DNA of 64,000 nucleotides from Mycobacterium kyogaense (GTDB lineage: Bacteria; Actinomycetota; Actinomycetes; Mycobacteriales; Mycobacteriaceae). Where the stretch lies: the NCBI RefSeq assembly GCF_003254575.1, contig NZ_QJUA01000001.1, positions 345,599-409,598 on the forward strand. The letters are read 5' to 3'. The translations under genes and the position numbers were made by a program. The notes beneath the pieces are model-generated. The model did not search any database. It saw only the letters and a program-made list of their open reading frames with translations, and had not been told where the DNA came from. Shown here one piece after another: positions 35,820 to 43,541 of the stretch (the stretch's first letter is position 1; every line of letters starts with the position of its first letter).

Positions 35820-36836
35820 GTGGGTATGGCTGGGATCTACGGCGACGTCCTCGGCAGTGCGATGAGCATGGAGACTCGCGCCCACGATGTGCTCGACGCG
35901 CTGGGCTCGCGCGCAGCCTCGTCGGCGTCGGCGATCTGTCTGTGGGATCCGATCCAGCGCCGTCACGTGGGGATCGCCAACCGCGACTATCCCGACCAGG
36001 TGATGGAGCACTTCAATTCGTGGTTCGTCGACAACGATCCACTGTTCGACGCGATGCGTGTCCACGGCCTCGGGGCGCTGCGCTGGCGCGATTTCCCCGA
36101 TTACCGCGACGGCTACTCGGTCAACAAGGTGTTCAGGCCGGCAGGATTCGACGAAGGCTTGTCCGCTCGGCTGGTGACCGCCGACGGCACCTACGTCGGC
36201 ACGATCCACGTCAACTGTGACGACCCGCGGTATCCGAGCGACGCCGATGTGGCGGAGATCAACGCGTTGCGTGCGCAGATGGCCGAGCAACTCGATTTCT
36301 CGGTGCGTCCGAGGATGGTGGCCGAGCTGGTGGCGCCGCAGGCGCAGGCGTGGGCTGTCGACGACCACGGCCGCGTGCACCTGTTGCGGCGCGGGGACAC
36401 GACGACCGAGGAGCTGGCTCCGGGTGTCATCGGCGATCTCGCGCGCACGTTTCGCACCGCCGCCGCGTTCGCCGTGGACGGACTGAGGTTTCACGACGGC
36501 GCCTCGTGGCTGCACGTTCGGCGCATCGGCACCTCGCCGCGATTCCGCGGCGACAGCCTGGGCGCGGTTCTGCTGGTGACGCGAGCGGCGTTGCCGCTGG
36601 GAATCACGGCGCGCGAACTGGATGCGCTGACCCTGGCCGTGTGCGGCCTGACCAATACACAGATTGCGGCGCACCTCTTCATCAGCGCTCGCACGGCGGG
36701 CCACCATCTGGAGAGCGTGTCGGCGAAGATGGGCGCGCCGAATCGCGCGGCGTGCGCCTCGCAGGCCGTGGCACTCGGCCTGTTGTCGGCCCACGTTCTG
36801 CGAGGTCTGGACGGCCGGCGATCCGTGGCGGTCTGA
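35820..36836 (+). CDS. LuxR-family regulator with GAF-like N-terminal domain
   Basis: This 338-residue protein ends in a LuxR HTH (about 270-330; ITARELDALTLAVCGLTNTQIAAHLFIS, with H in place of the usual V-T-V-K-x-H spacing). The N-terminal two thirds look GAF-like (SSASAICLWDP..., GTIHVNCDDPRYPSD). GTG 35820 has AGGGA five bases upstream; ATG 35826 is also possible. It is divergent from the urea operon and a candidate regulator of it. The signal is unknown. Confidence 0.82.
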   Translation: MGMAGIYGDVLGSAMSMETRAHDVLDALGSRAASSASAICLWDPIQRRHVGIANRDYPDQVMEHFNSWFVDNDPLFDAMRVHGLGALRWRDFPDYRDGYSVNKVFRPAGFDEGLSARLVTADGTYVGTIHVNCDDPRYPSDADVAEINALRAQMAEQLDFSVRPRMVAELVAPQAQAWAVDDHGRVHLLRRGDTTTEELAPGVIGDLARTFRTAAAFAVDGLRFHDGASWLHVRRIGTSPRFRGDSLGAVLLVTRAALPLGITARELDALTLAVCGLTNTQIAAHLFISARTAGHHLESVSAKMGAPNRAACASQAVALGLLSAHVLRGLDGRRSVAV

Positions 36837-36887
36837 CGTCAGACTCTTCGAGGTGTGTGACTCCCGATGCGGGGGAACACCCCTCGC

Positions 36888-37076
36888 ATGGCTACCTACC
36901 GTGTGCTCAATCCCCAGGGTGACGTCGTGGACACCAAAGACATCGAGAGCGCCGAGGACGCGCACGCATGGTTCGTGGACCAGAAGGCGGACAACTCCGA
37001 GCTGGGCTGGCGCATGGAAGTCGAACATGACGGCGAGTGGTCGTTCTTCGACGACACCGAGGGCTCACCCGACTAG
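36888..37076 (+). CDS. Small hypothetical protein (62 aa)
   Basis: ATG 36888 opens a 62-residue acidic protein (TYRVLNPQGDVVDTKDIESA, ending DGEWSFFDDTEGSPD). It has the look of a small folded alpha-beta protein with conserved Trp residues, and I recall similar short proteins in mycobacteria. It is 51 bases after the LuxR gene and before a long hairpin. Function unknown. Confidence 0.6.
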   Translation: MATYRVLNPQGDVVDTKDIESAEDAHAWFVDQKADNSELGWRMEVEHDGEWSFFDDTEGSPD

Positions 37077-37088
37077 CCCCTTTTCCCG

Positions 37089-37146
37089 CGAGCAGACAGG
37101 GACTCGAGCTATCTGGCCTCAGATAGCTCGAGTTCTCGTCTGCTCG
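37089..37146 (+). terminator. Nested long inverted repeat after the small gene
   Basis: ACTCGAGCTATCTG (37102-37115) is exactly inverted at 37120-37133 with a 4-base loop. Outside it CGAGCAGAC (37089-37097) is inverted at 37138-37146, with four-base internal loops. This 58-base structure is stable but lacks a U-tract. It separates the accessory block from fadA and resembles a dispersed mycobacterial palindrome. Confidence 0.65.
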
Positions 37147-37161
37147 TCCAATGACTCCAGG

Positions 37162-37195
37162 GCCCAACCAAGCGGTTGGGCGAGGCTGCTAGCAT
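37162..37195 (+). promoter_or_regulatory. fadAB promoter with palindrome
   Basis: GCCCAACC-AAGC-GGTTGGGC (37162-37181) is a perfect 8+8 inverted repeat, followed by TAGCAT (37190-37195), a -10 match. The palindrome overlaps the -35 region, as for a repressor site. The transcript would have an 80-base leader before fadA. Confidence 0.5.
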
Positions 37196-37275
37196 GCCGC
37201 TAGAGGAGCAGCCTCCCCGCGACGTCCGGCATGGACGCACCGCGGAATCCGATCTGAACAGGACCTGGAGATCAC

Positions 37276-38487
37276 ATGTCCGAAGAAGCCTTCATCTATG
37301 AGGCAATCCGTACGCCACGCGGTAAGCAGCGCGGCGGTTCGCTGAACGAGATCAAGCCCGTCAACCTGGTCGTCGGCCTGGTCGACGAGATCCGCGCTCG
37401 CTACCCCGACCTGGACGAGAACCTGATCAGCGACGTGATCCTGGGTGTCGTGTCCCCGGTCGGCGATCAGGGCGGCGACATCGCCCGCACCGCGGTGCTG
37501 GTGGCGGGTCTGCCGGAGACCACCGGCGGCTTCCAGCTCAACCGGTTCTGCGCATCGGGCCTGGAGGCCGTCAACCTGGGTGCCCAGAAGGTCGCCTCGG
37601 GTTGGGACGACCTGGTGCTCGCCGGCGGTGTCGAGTCGATGAGCCGCGTGCCGATGGGTTCTGACGGTGGCGCCTGGGCCGGCGATCCCGAGACCAACTA
37701 CCGCGTCGGCTTCGTGCCGCAGGGCATCGGTGCCGATCTGATCGCCACCATCGAGGGTTTCTCCCGCGAGGACGTCGACGCCTATGCAGCACGCTCGCAG
37801 GAGCGCGCCGCGGCGGCCTGGTCGGGCGGCTACTTCGCCAAGTCCGTGGTCCCGGTGAAGGATCAGAACGGCCTCGTCGTGCTCGACCACGACGAGCACA
37901 TGCGTCCCGGCACCACCGTGGAAAGCCTGGGCAAGCTCAAGTCCGCTTTCGAGGGGTTGGGTGCGATGGGCGGCTTCGACGATGTGGCGCTGCAGAAGTA
38001 CCACTACGTGGAGAAGATCAACCACGTCCACACCGGCGGTAACAGCTCGGGCATCGTCGACGGCGCCGCGCTGGTGCTGATCGGCAGTGAAAAGGCCGGC
38101 CAGTCACAGGGGCTGACCCCACGCGCCCGCATCGTCGCCACCGCGACGTCCGGAGCGGACCCGGTGATCATGCTGACCGGCCCGACGCCGGCCACCAAGA
38201 AGGTGCTCGAGCGCGCCGGGTTGACGGTCGACGACATCGACCTGTTCGAGCTGAACGAGGCGTTCGCCTCGGTGGTGATGAAGTTCCAGAAGGACCTGAA
38301 CATCCCGGACGAGAAGCTCAACGTCAACGGTGGTGCCATCGCGATGGGCCACCCGCTGGGCGCCACCGGCGCCATGATCACCGGAACCATGGTCGACGAG
38401 CTCGAGCGTCGCGGTGCCAAGCGTGCGCTGATCACGCTGTGCGTCGGCGGCGGCATGGGCGTGGCCACCATCATCGAGCGCGTCTAG
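37276..38487 (+). CDS. fadA: Acetyl-CoA acyltransferase (thiolase) FadA
   Basis: This 403-residue thiolase has the catalytic Cys 92 (RFCASG), [14 protein letters not shown] and the C-terminal LCVGGGMG. It corresponds to Rv0859 and forms the trifunctional beta-oxidation complex with FadB, cleaving 3-ketoacyl-CoA to acetyl-CoA and a shortened acyl-CoA. GGAG stands six bases before the ATG. fadB follows 11 bases after the stop. Confidence 0.95.
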   Translation: MSEEAFIYEAIRTPRGKQRGGSLNEIKPVNLVVGLVDEIRARYPDLDENLISDVILGVVSPVGDQGGDIARTAVLVAGLPETTGGFQLNRFCASGLEAVNLGAQKVASGWDDLVLAGGVESMSRVPMGSDGGAWAGDPETNYRVGFVPQGIGADLIATIEGFSREDVDAYAARSQERAAAAWSGGYFAKSVVPVKDQNGLVVLDHDEHMRPGTTVESLGKLKSAFEGLGAMGGFDDVALQKYHYVEKINHVHTGGNSSGIVDGAALVLIGSEKAGQSQGLTPRARIVATATSGADPVIMLTGPTPATKKVLERAGLTVDDIDLFELNEAFASVVMKFQKDLNIPDEKLNVNGGAIAMGHPLGATGAMITGTMVDELERRGAKRALITLCVGGGMGVATIIERV

Positions 38488-38498
38488 GAGATATGACC

Positions 38499-40646
38499 AT
38501 GGCAGAGAACACGATTCAGTGGGACAAGGATGCCGACGGCATCGTCACCCTGACGCTGGATGACCCCACCGGGTCGGCCAACGTGATGAACGAGCACTAC
38601 AAGGAGTCCATGCACAACGCCGTCGAGCGGCTTGAGCAGGAAAAGGATTCGATCACCGGCGTGGTGATCGCGAGCGCGAAGAAGACGTTCTTCGCCGGCG
38701 GTGACCTCAAGGGCATGATGAAGGTCGGCCCGGAGAACGCCGCGGAGTCCTTCGCCGAGGTGGAGTTCATCAAGGCCGACCTGCGCAAGCTCGAGACCCT
38801 TGGCGTGCCCGTGGTCGCCGCCATCAACGGTGCCGCCCTCGGCGGTGGCCTCGAGATCGCGCTGGCCTGTCACCACCGCATCGCCGCCGACACGAAGGGT
38901 GTCGTCATCGGCCTGCCGGAAGTCACCCTGGGCTTGCTGCCCGGCGGCGGCGGTGTCGCGCGCACCGTGCGGATGTTCGGTGTGCAGAAGGCGTTCATGG
39001 AGGTCCTGTCGCAGGGCACGCGTTTCAAGCCGGGTAAGGCCAAGGACGTCGGCCTTGTCGACGAATTGGTCGGCAGCGTCGAGGAACTGGTACCCGCCGC
39101 CAAGGCATGGATCAAGGCCAATCCCGAAGCCCACACGCAGCCGTGGGATCAGAAGGGCTACAAGATGCCCGGCGGGACACCGTCGCATCCGGCTCTCGCG
39201 GCGATCCTGCCGTCGTTCCCGGCGCTGCTGAAGAAGCAGCTCAAGGGTGCGCCGATGCCGGCTCCGCGCGCCATCCTCGACGCCGCCGTCGAGGGTGCGC
39301 AGGTCGACTTCGACACCGCCACCCGCATCGAGAGCCGCTACTTCACCTCGCTGGTCACCGGCCAGACCGCCAAGAACATGATCCAGGCGTTCTTCCTGGA
39401 CCTGCAGGCGATCAACGGTGGCGCATCGCGGCCCGAAGGTATCGCCAAGCAGGAGATCCGAAAGATCGGTGTGCTGGGCGCGGGCATGATGGGCGCAGGC
39501 ATCGCCTACGTCTCGGCCAAGGCCGGCTACGACGTTGTGCTCAAGGACGTCTCGCAGGAAGCCGCCGACAAGGGCAAGGGCTACTCCGAGAAGATCGAAG
39601 CCAAGGCGCTGGAGCGCGGTCGCACCACCGAGGAGAAGTCCACGGCGCTGCTGGGCCGGATTCATCCGACCGCCGATCCGCAGGATCTCAAGGGCGTGGA
39701 CTTCGTGATCGAAGCTGTCTTCGAGAACCAGGACCTCAAGCACAAGGTGTTCCAGGAAATCGAAGACATCGTCGAGCCCAACGCGCTGCTGGGGTCCAAC
39801 ACCTCCACGCTGCCGATCACCGGTCTCGCGACTGGCGTGAAGCGCCAGGAAGACTTCATCGGCATTCACTTCTTCTCTCCGGTCGACAAGATGCCGCTGG
39901 TGGAGATCATCAAGGGCGAGAAGACTTCTGACGAGGCGCTGGCCCGGGTGTTCGACTACACGTTGGCGATCGGCAAGACGCCGATCGTGGTCAACGACAG
40001 CCGCGGCTTCTTCACCTCTCGCGTCATCGGCACGTTCGTCAACGAGGCGCTGGCGATGCTGGGCGAGGGTGTGCCCGCGGCCAGCATCGAGCAGGCCGGT
40101 GCCCAGGCCGGCTACCCGGCGGCGCCGCTGCAGCTCTCCGACGAGCTCAATCTGGAGCTGATGCAGAAGATCGCGAACGAGACCCGCAAGGCAACCGAGT
40201 CCGCCGGCGGCAGCTACGAGCCGCACCCCGGCGAGGCTGTGGTGAACAAGATGATCGAGATCGGTCGTCCGTCGCGGCTCAAGGGTGCCGGCTTCTATGA
40301 GTACGTCGACGGCAAGCGCGTCGGCCTGTGGGAGGGCCTGGCGGAGACCTTCGGCGCGGGGAACACCGAGATGCCGTTGCAGGACATGATCGATCGGATG
40401 CTGTTCGCCGAGGCGCTCGAGACGCAGAAGTGTCTCGACGAAGGCGTGCTGACCTCGACCGCCGATGCGAACATCGGCTCGATCATGGGCATCGGCTACC
40501 CGCCCTACACCGGTGGGTCGGCGCAGTTCATCGTCGGCTACCAGGGCGCCGGCGGCGTGGGCAAGGATGCCTTCGTCGCGCGGGCGAAGGAATTGGCGGC
40601 CAAGTACGGCGAGCGGTTCACCCCGCCGGCGTCGCTGACCAGCTAA
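38499..40646 (+). CDS. fadB: Fatty oxidation protein FadB (enoyl-CoA hydratase / 3-hydroxyacyl-CoA dehydrogenase)
   Basis: This 715-residue bifunctional protein has an N-terminal crotonase domain (about 1-300; NGAALGGGLEIALACHHRIA, LPEVTLGLLPGGGG) and a 3-hydroxyacyl-CoA dehydrogenase region with NAD motif GVLGAGMMGAGIA (from about 325) and HFFSPVDKMPLVEI. It partners FadA. ATG 38499 is preferred over 38493 because AGGAG then has a spacing of eight bases. It matches Rv0860. Confidence 0.95.
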   Translation: MAENTIQWDKDADGIVTLTLDDPTGSANVMNEHYKESMHNAVERLEQEKDSITGVVIASAKKTFFAGGDLKGMMKVGPENAAESFAEVEFIKADLRKLETLGVPVVAAINGAALGGGLEIALACHHRIAADTKGVVIGLPEVTLGLLPGGGGVARTVRMFGVQKAFMEVLSQGTRFKPGKAKDVGLVDELVGSVEELVPAAKAWIKANPEAHTQPWDQKGYKMPGGTPSHPALAAILPSFPALLKKQLKGAPMPAPRAILDAAVEGAQVDFDTATRIESRYFTSLVTGQTAKNMIQAFFLDLQAINGGASRPEGIAKQEIRKIGVLGAGMMGAGIAYVSAKAGYDVVLKDVSQEAADKGKGYSEKIEAKALERGRTTEEKSTALLGRIHPTADPQDLKGVDFVIEAVFENQDLKHKVFQEIEDIVEPNALLGSNTSTLPITGLATGVKRQEDFIGIHFFSPVDKMPLVEIIKGEKTSDEALARVFDYTLAIGKTPIVVNDSRGFFTSRVIGTFVNEALAMLGEGVPAASIEQAGAQAGYPAAPLQLSDELNLELMQKIANETRKATESAGGSYEPHPGEAVVNKMIEIGRPSRLKGAGFYEYVDGKRVGLWEGLAETFGAGNTEMPLQDMIDRMLFAEALETQKCLDEGVLTSTADANIGSIMGIGYPPYTGGSAQFIVGYQGAGGVGKDAFVARAKELAAKYGERFTPPASLTS

Positions 40647-40834
40647 GCATCATCAGTCGAATCCCGCGGAGCCACAACGGTTCCGGGGGATTCGTCATAT
40701 GCGAGCGCGGCCGAGGTGGCCGGCGGGGTGACGCCGTGCGCCACGCCGTGGCCGGCGTGGACGCCTGCGACGAATTCGCGGAGCACGCCGAAGAATCGAT
40801 GGTCGGTGATGCGGGGCGGTCGTTTGTAGAACAT
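40643..40834 (-). CDS. Small hypothetical protein (63 aa)
   Basis: A 63-residue frame (starting MFYKRPPRITDHRFFGVLRE) overlaps the fadB stop by four bases. Its N-terminal half is basic and looks like a genuine short protein rather than a shadow, since the other frames here are low-complexity Arg/Pro. There is no clear ribosome site and no known domain. It is divergent from the GlxA-type regulator. Confidence 0.45.
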   Translation of the reverse strand: MFYKRPPRITDHRFFGVLREFVAGVHAGHGVAHGVTPPATSAALAYDESPGTVVAPRDSTDDA

Positions 40835-40862
40835 GACTCGATCATGCGGGGGCTACCGTCGC

Positions 40863-40904
40863 ACGAACAGTGGCCCTGAGGCCACTGTTCGTTAGGATAG
40901 TGCC
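40863..40904 (+). promoter_or_regulatory. Perfect 13-bp-arm operator and leaderless promoter of the GlxA-type regulator
   Basis: ACGAACAGTGGCC-CTGA-GGCCACTGTTCGT (40863-40892) is a perfect inverted repeat. It is followed directly by TAGGAT (40893-40898) and, after six bases, ATG 40905. The palindrome fills the space where the -35 would be, so a protein bound here should block or reshape the promoter. Confidence 0.72.
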
Positions 40905-41879
40905 ATGCATACCGTGGCGATCTTGGCCTATGACGGGATGACGGGTTTCGAGACGGGCCTCGCCGCCGAGATCTTCGGCATCACCGAGCTCAACGAGAAG
41001 TTCTCGGCCGGCATCACCGCACCCTGGTATTCGGTGCAACTGTGCGCCGAGGTCCCCGAGGTTCGCCTCCTCGGTGGCGCGACCGTGCGGACGTCCTACG
41101 GTCTGGCCGAGCTCGCCGACGCCGACACGGTGGTGATTCCCAGCGTGCGTGATATCGACGAGCCTGTCTCGCCCGCGCTCGTCGACGCGCTGAAGGCTGC
41201 TGATCGCCGCGGCGCGCGCCTGGTCTCCATCTGTTCCGGGGCGTTCGCGCTGGCCGAAGCGGGAGTGCTGGACGGACGATCGGCGACCACGCACTGGCTC
41301 TACGCAGATGCCATGCAGCGTCGGTACCCCGATGTCCAGATCGATCGCGCGCCGCTGTACGTCGACAACGGCAGGGTGCTCACGAGTGCAGGGTGCGCGG
41401 CCGGTCTCGACTTGTGCCTGCACATCGTGCGCTGCGATCACGGTGTGGCCGTGGCCAATGACGTCGCGCGACGGCTGGTGATTGCGCCCCACCGTGCCGG
41501 CGGGCAGGCGCAGTACATCGAGACACCGGTCCCCGAGCCGGCGGCCGATGGCCGGATCGCTGCGGGCATGGCGTGGGCATTGGAGCATCTCGACACCCCG
41601 ATCACGCTGGACGATCTGGCCGCTCAGTGCGCGATGTCGCGGCGCAGTTTCCTCCGCCAGTTCGCCAAGGCCACCGGAAGCACCCCGATCAAATGGCTGA
41701 TCGAACAGCGCGTGCTCGCCAGCTTGCCGCTGCTGGAATCGTCCATGCTGTCGGTCGAGCAGGTCAGCGCGCGTGTCGGTTTCGAGTCACCGGTGACGTT
41801 CCGCTACCACTTCGTGCGCCAGATGCACACCACGCCGAGCGAATATCGCAGTTGCTTCGCTGGTGCGGTCGCGCCGTAG
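40905..41879 (+). CDS. GlxA-family regulator (DJ-1/PfpI + AraC HTH)
   Basis: This 324-residue protein has an N-terminal class-I amidotransferase-like domain (about 1-180; VSICSGAFALAEAGVLDGRSATTHW) and a C-terminal AraC double HTH (about 215-318; LDDLAAQCAMSRRSFLRQFAKATG). GlxA-type regulators typically activate catabolic genes, and the N domain likely binds a small ligand. The next gene, an F420-type oxidoreductase 23 bases away, is a possible target or partner. Confidence 0.9.
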   Translation: MHTVAILAYDGMTGFETGLAAEIFGITELNEKFSAGITAPWYSVQLCAEVPEVRLLGGATVRTSYGLAELADADTVVIPSVRDIDEPVSPALVDALKAADRRGARLVSICSGAFALAEAGVLDGRSATTHWLYADAMQRRYPDVQIDRAPLYVDNGRVLTSAGCAAGLDLCLHIVRCDHGVAVANDVARRLVIAPHRAGGQAQYIETPVPEPAADGRIAAGMAWALEHLDTPITLDDLAAQCAMSRRSFLRQFAKATGSTPIKWLIEQRVLASLPLLESSMLSVEQVSARVGFESPVTFRYHFVRQMHTTPSEYRSCFAGAVAP

Positions 41880-41902
41880 CCGGATGCGCTTAGAGTCGGG
41901 AG

Positions 41903-42895
41903 ATGCGCTTCGGACTCTTCATCCCGCAAGGCTGGCGACTCGATCTGGTCGGCATCGATCCCAGCGATCAGTGGCAGGTGATGCGCGACCTCGCCACCTA
42001 CGTCGACAGTGGCGACAGCTGGGACTCCCTGTGGGTGTACGACCACTTCCACACCGTGCCGGTGCCCACCGCTGAAGCGACCCACGAGGCGTGGTCACTG
42101 ATGGCTGCGTACGCGGCCAGCACCTCGCGGGTCAAGCTGGGGCAGATGTGCACCGCGATGAGCTACCGAAACCCGGCGTATCTGGCCAAAGTTGCAGCCA
42201 CCTGCGACGTCATCTCCGGCGGCCGAATCCAGATGGGTATCGGTGGAGGCTGGTACGAACACGAATGGCGCGCCTACGGTTACGGATTCCCCTCCGCGGG
42301 TGCGCGACTCGCGCGTCTCGACGAGGGTGTGCAGATCATGGCGGACGCGTGGCGCGAAGGGGTGGTCAGCTTCACTGGCGAGCACTATCGCGTCGACGGT
42401 GCCATTGTCGCGCCGAAGCCGTTGCAGTACGGGGGGATTCCGCTGTGGATCGCAGGCGGCGGAGAAAAGGTCACGCTGCGCATCGCGGCCAAGTACGCCC
42501 AGTACACGAACTTCACCTCCGAACCGGAGGGGTTCGCGCACAAGTCGAATGTGCTTGCCGCACATTGCCGAGACGTGGGCACCGACTTCGACGCGATCGT
42601 CCGGTCTGCGAACCTGAACATGATCGTCGGCGCCACCGAGGCCGAGGTCGACGATCGTCGCGAGAGGGTGCGCGCCCGTATCGCCGCCCTGGCGGGCGAC
42701 CCGGCCGCCGATGCGATGGTCGACTCGATGCGCACCCCGCAGTCGGGAAGCGGCACGCCCGAGCAGATCGTGGACGCGCTGCAGAATCTCCGCGACCTCG
42801 GCTGCGAGTACGTCATCTGCTACTTCCCCGAGGCGGCCTACGACCGCTCGGGAATCGAGCTGTTCGAGCGCGAGGTCATGCCCGCGCTCGCCTGA
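41903..42895 (+). CDS. LLM-class F420-dependent oxidoreductase
   Basis: This 330-residue luciferase-like barrel begins MRFGLFIPQGWRLDL and has IGGGWYEHEWRAYGY and PLWIAGGGEKVTLRIAAKYA, all typical of mycobacterial F420-dependent enzymes. It is preceded by TAGAGT six bases before ATG, or CGGGAG as a weak ribosome site. It is unrelated to the other LLM gene at 25 kb except by fold. Substrate unknown. Confidence 0.87.
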   Translation: MRFGLFIPQGWRLDLVGIDPSDQWQVMRDLATYVDSGDSWDSLWVYDHFHTVPVPTAEATHEAWSLMAAYAASTSRVKLGQMCTAMSYRNPAYLAKVAATCDVISGGRIQMGIGGGWYEHEWRAYGYGFPSAGARLARLDEGVQIMADAWREGVVSFTGEHYRVDGAIVAPKPLQYGGIPLWIAGGGEKVTLRIAAKYAQYTNFTSEPEGFAHKSNVLAAHCRDVGTDFDAIVRSANLNMIVGATEAEVDDRRERVRARIAALAGDPAADAMVDSMRTPQSGSGTPEQIVDALQNLRDLGCEYVICYFPEAAYDRSGIELFEREVMPALA

Positions 42896-43541
42896 ACGTT
42901 AGCGCGGGGGCAAACTCGCGGTCGGCCGAGCAGTACCTGGACTCCACGGGGCGCGACTCGCGGGGAAGGGGCCGTCTGTTGCGCTCCCTTCGGCTACGCG
43001 GTGGCGGCCAGATGTGTGCGCAGGGTGCGGGCCCCGCTGCGGTGGATGAAAATCGAGCAACGTCGATGCGTGGCGCCGTGCGGTGAGGCCCGTGGCTGAG
43101 GGGTCTGTCGACATCCGCTTGATCGGTATCCGCTGAGTCTTCTGGCGGTCAGTCGCTGGACAACAAGTTAGCGGCCTGATGTCGGCGACCGCCGCAGCAT
43201 GTGAGTGATCTTGATTGCACCTTACACGGTCACAGCTATTCCAAGAGCCACTCGGTGACAAAATTATCGCTGGCAACAATTTTGCTAAATATTACGGATC
43301 TTCTCCCGCCGTTGACTTAATCTCTTCCTTGGTTGCGCGTTCATTGCCGGACTCGAGCGAGCGCTCAGCTAATACTTCTGGCTCAGATGATTGTCGGGGG
43401 CGGCAATGAGGTTGCATAGCGTCGCGTGCGCTCGAGGTGGGTTGACCCGATCGAGAGTCTCGCTTGTGATCGCGGGTGCAGCGCTGCAGATTCTGAGTCC
43501 AGCGTCAGGGGGGAACAGCATGCAGCAAATGGAGGACACCC
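42896..43541 (+). other. Long non-coding gap before the giant gene, AT-rich in part
   Basis: These 646 bases hold no frame I accept. From about 43201 to 43340 base composition is visibly lower in GC than the window, with CAAAATT (43259-43265) inverted at 43278-43284. A TTGACC (43442-43447), a 17-base spacer and TGTGAT (43465-43470) may be the promoter of the giant gene, and GTCAGGGGGGAACAG lies at 43504-43518 ahead of it. Lsr2 or another xenogeneic silencer could bind the AT-rich part. Confidence 0.55.

Noticed and set aside
34365..37028. 887-codon minus-strand open frame
   Set aside because: Only the first 413 codons, from ATG 35606, are UrtA. The upstream part is antisense to the LuxR gene and is rich in His/Arg without any family resemblance.
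42899..43279. 126-codon minus-strand frame in the gap before the giant gene
   Set aside because: It is Pro/Arg/Ser-rich, has no ribosome site or -10 box, and resembles nothing I recognise. Its two halves differ in base composition.
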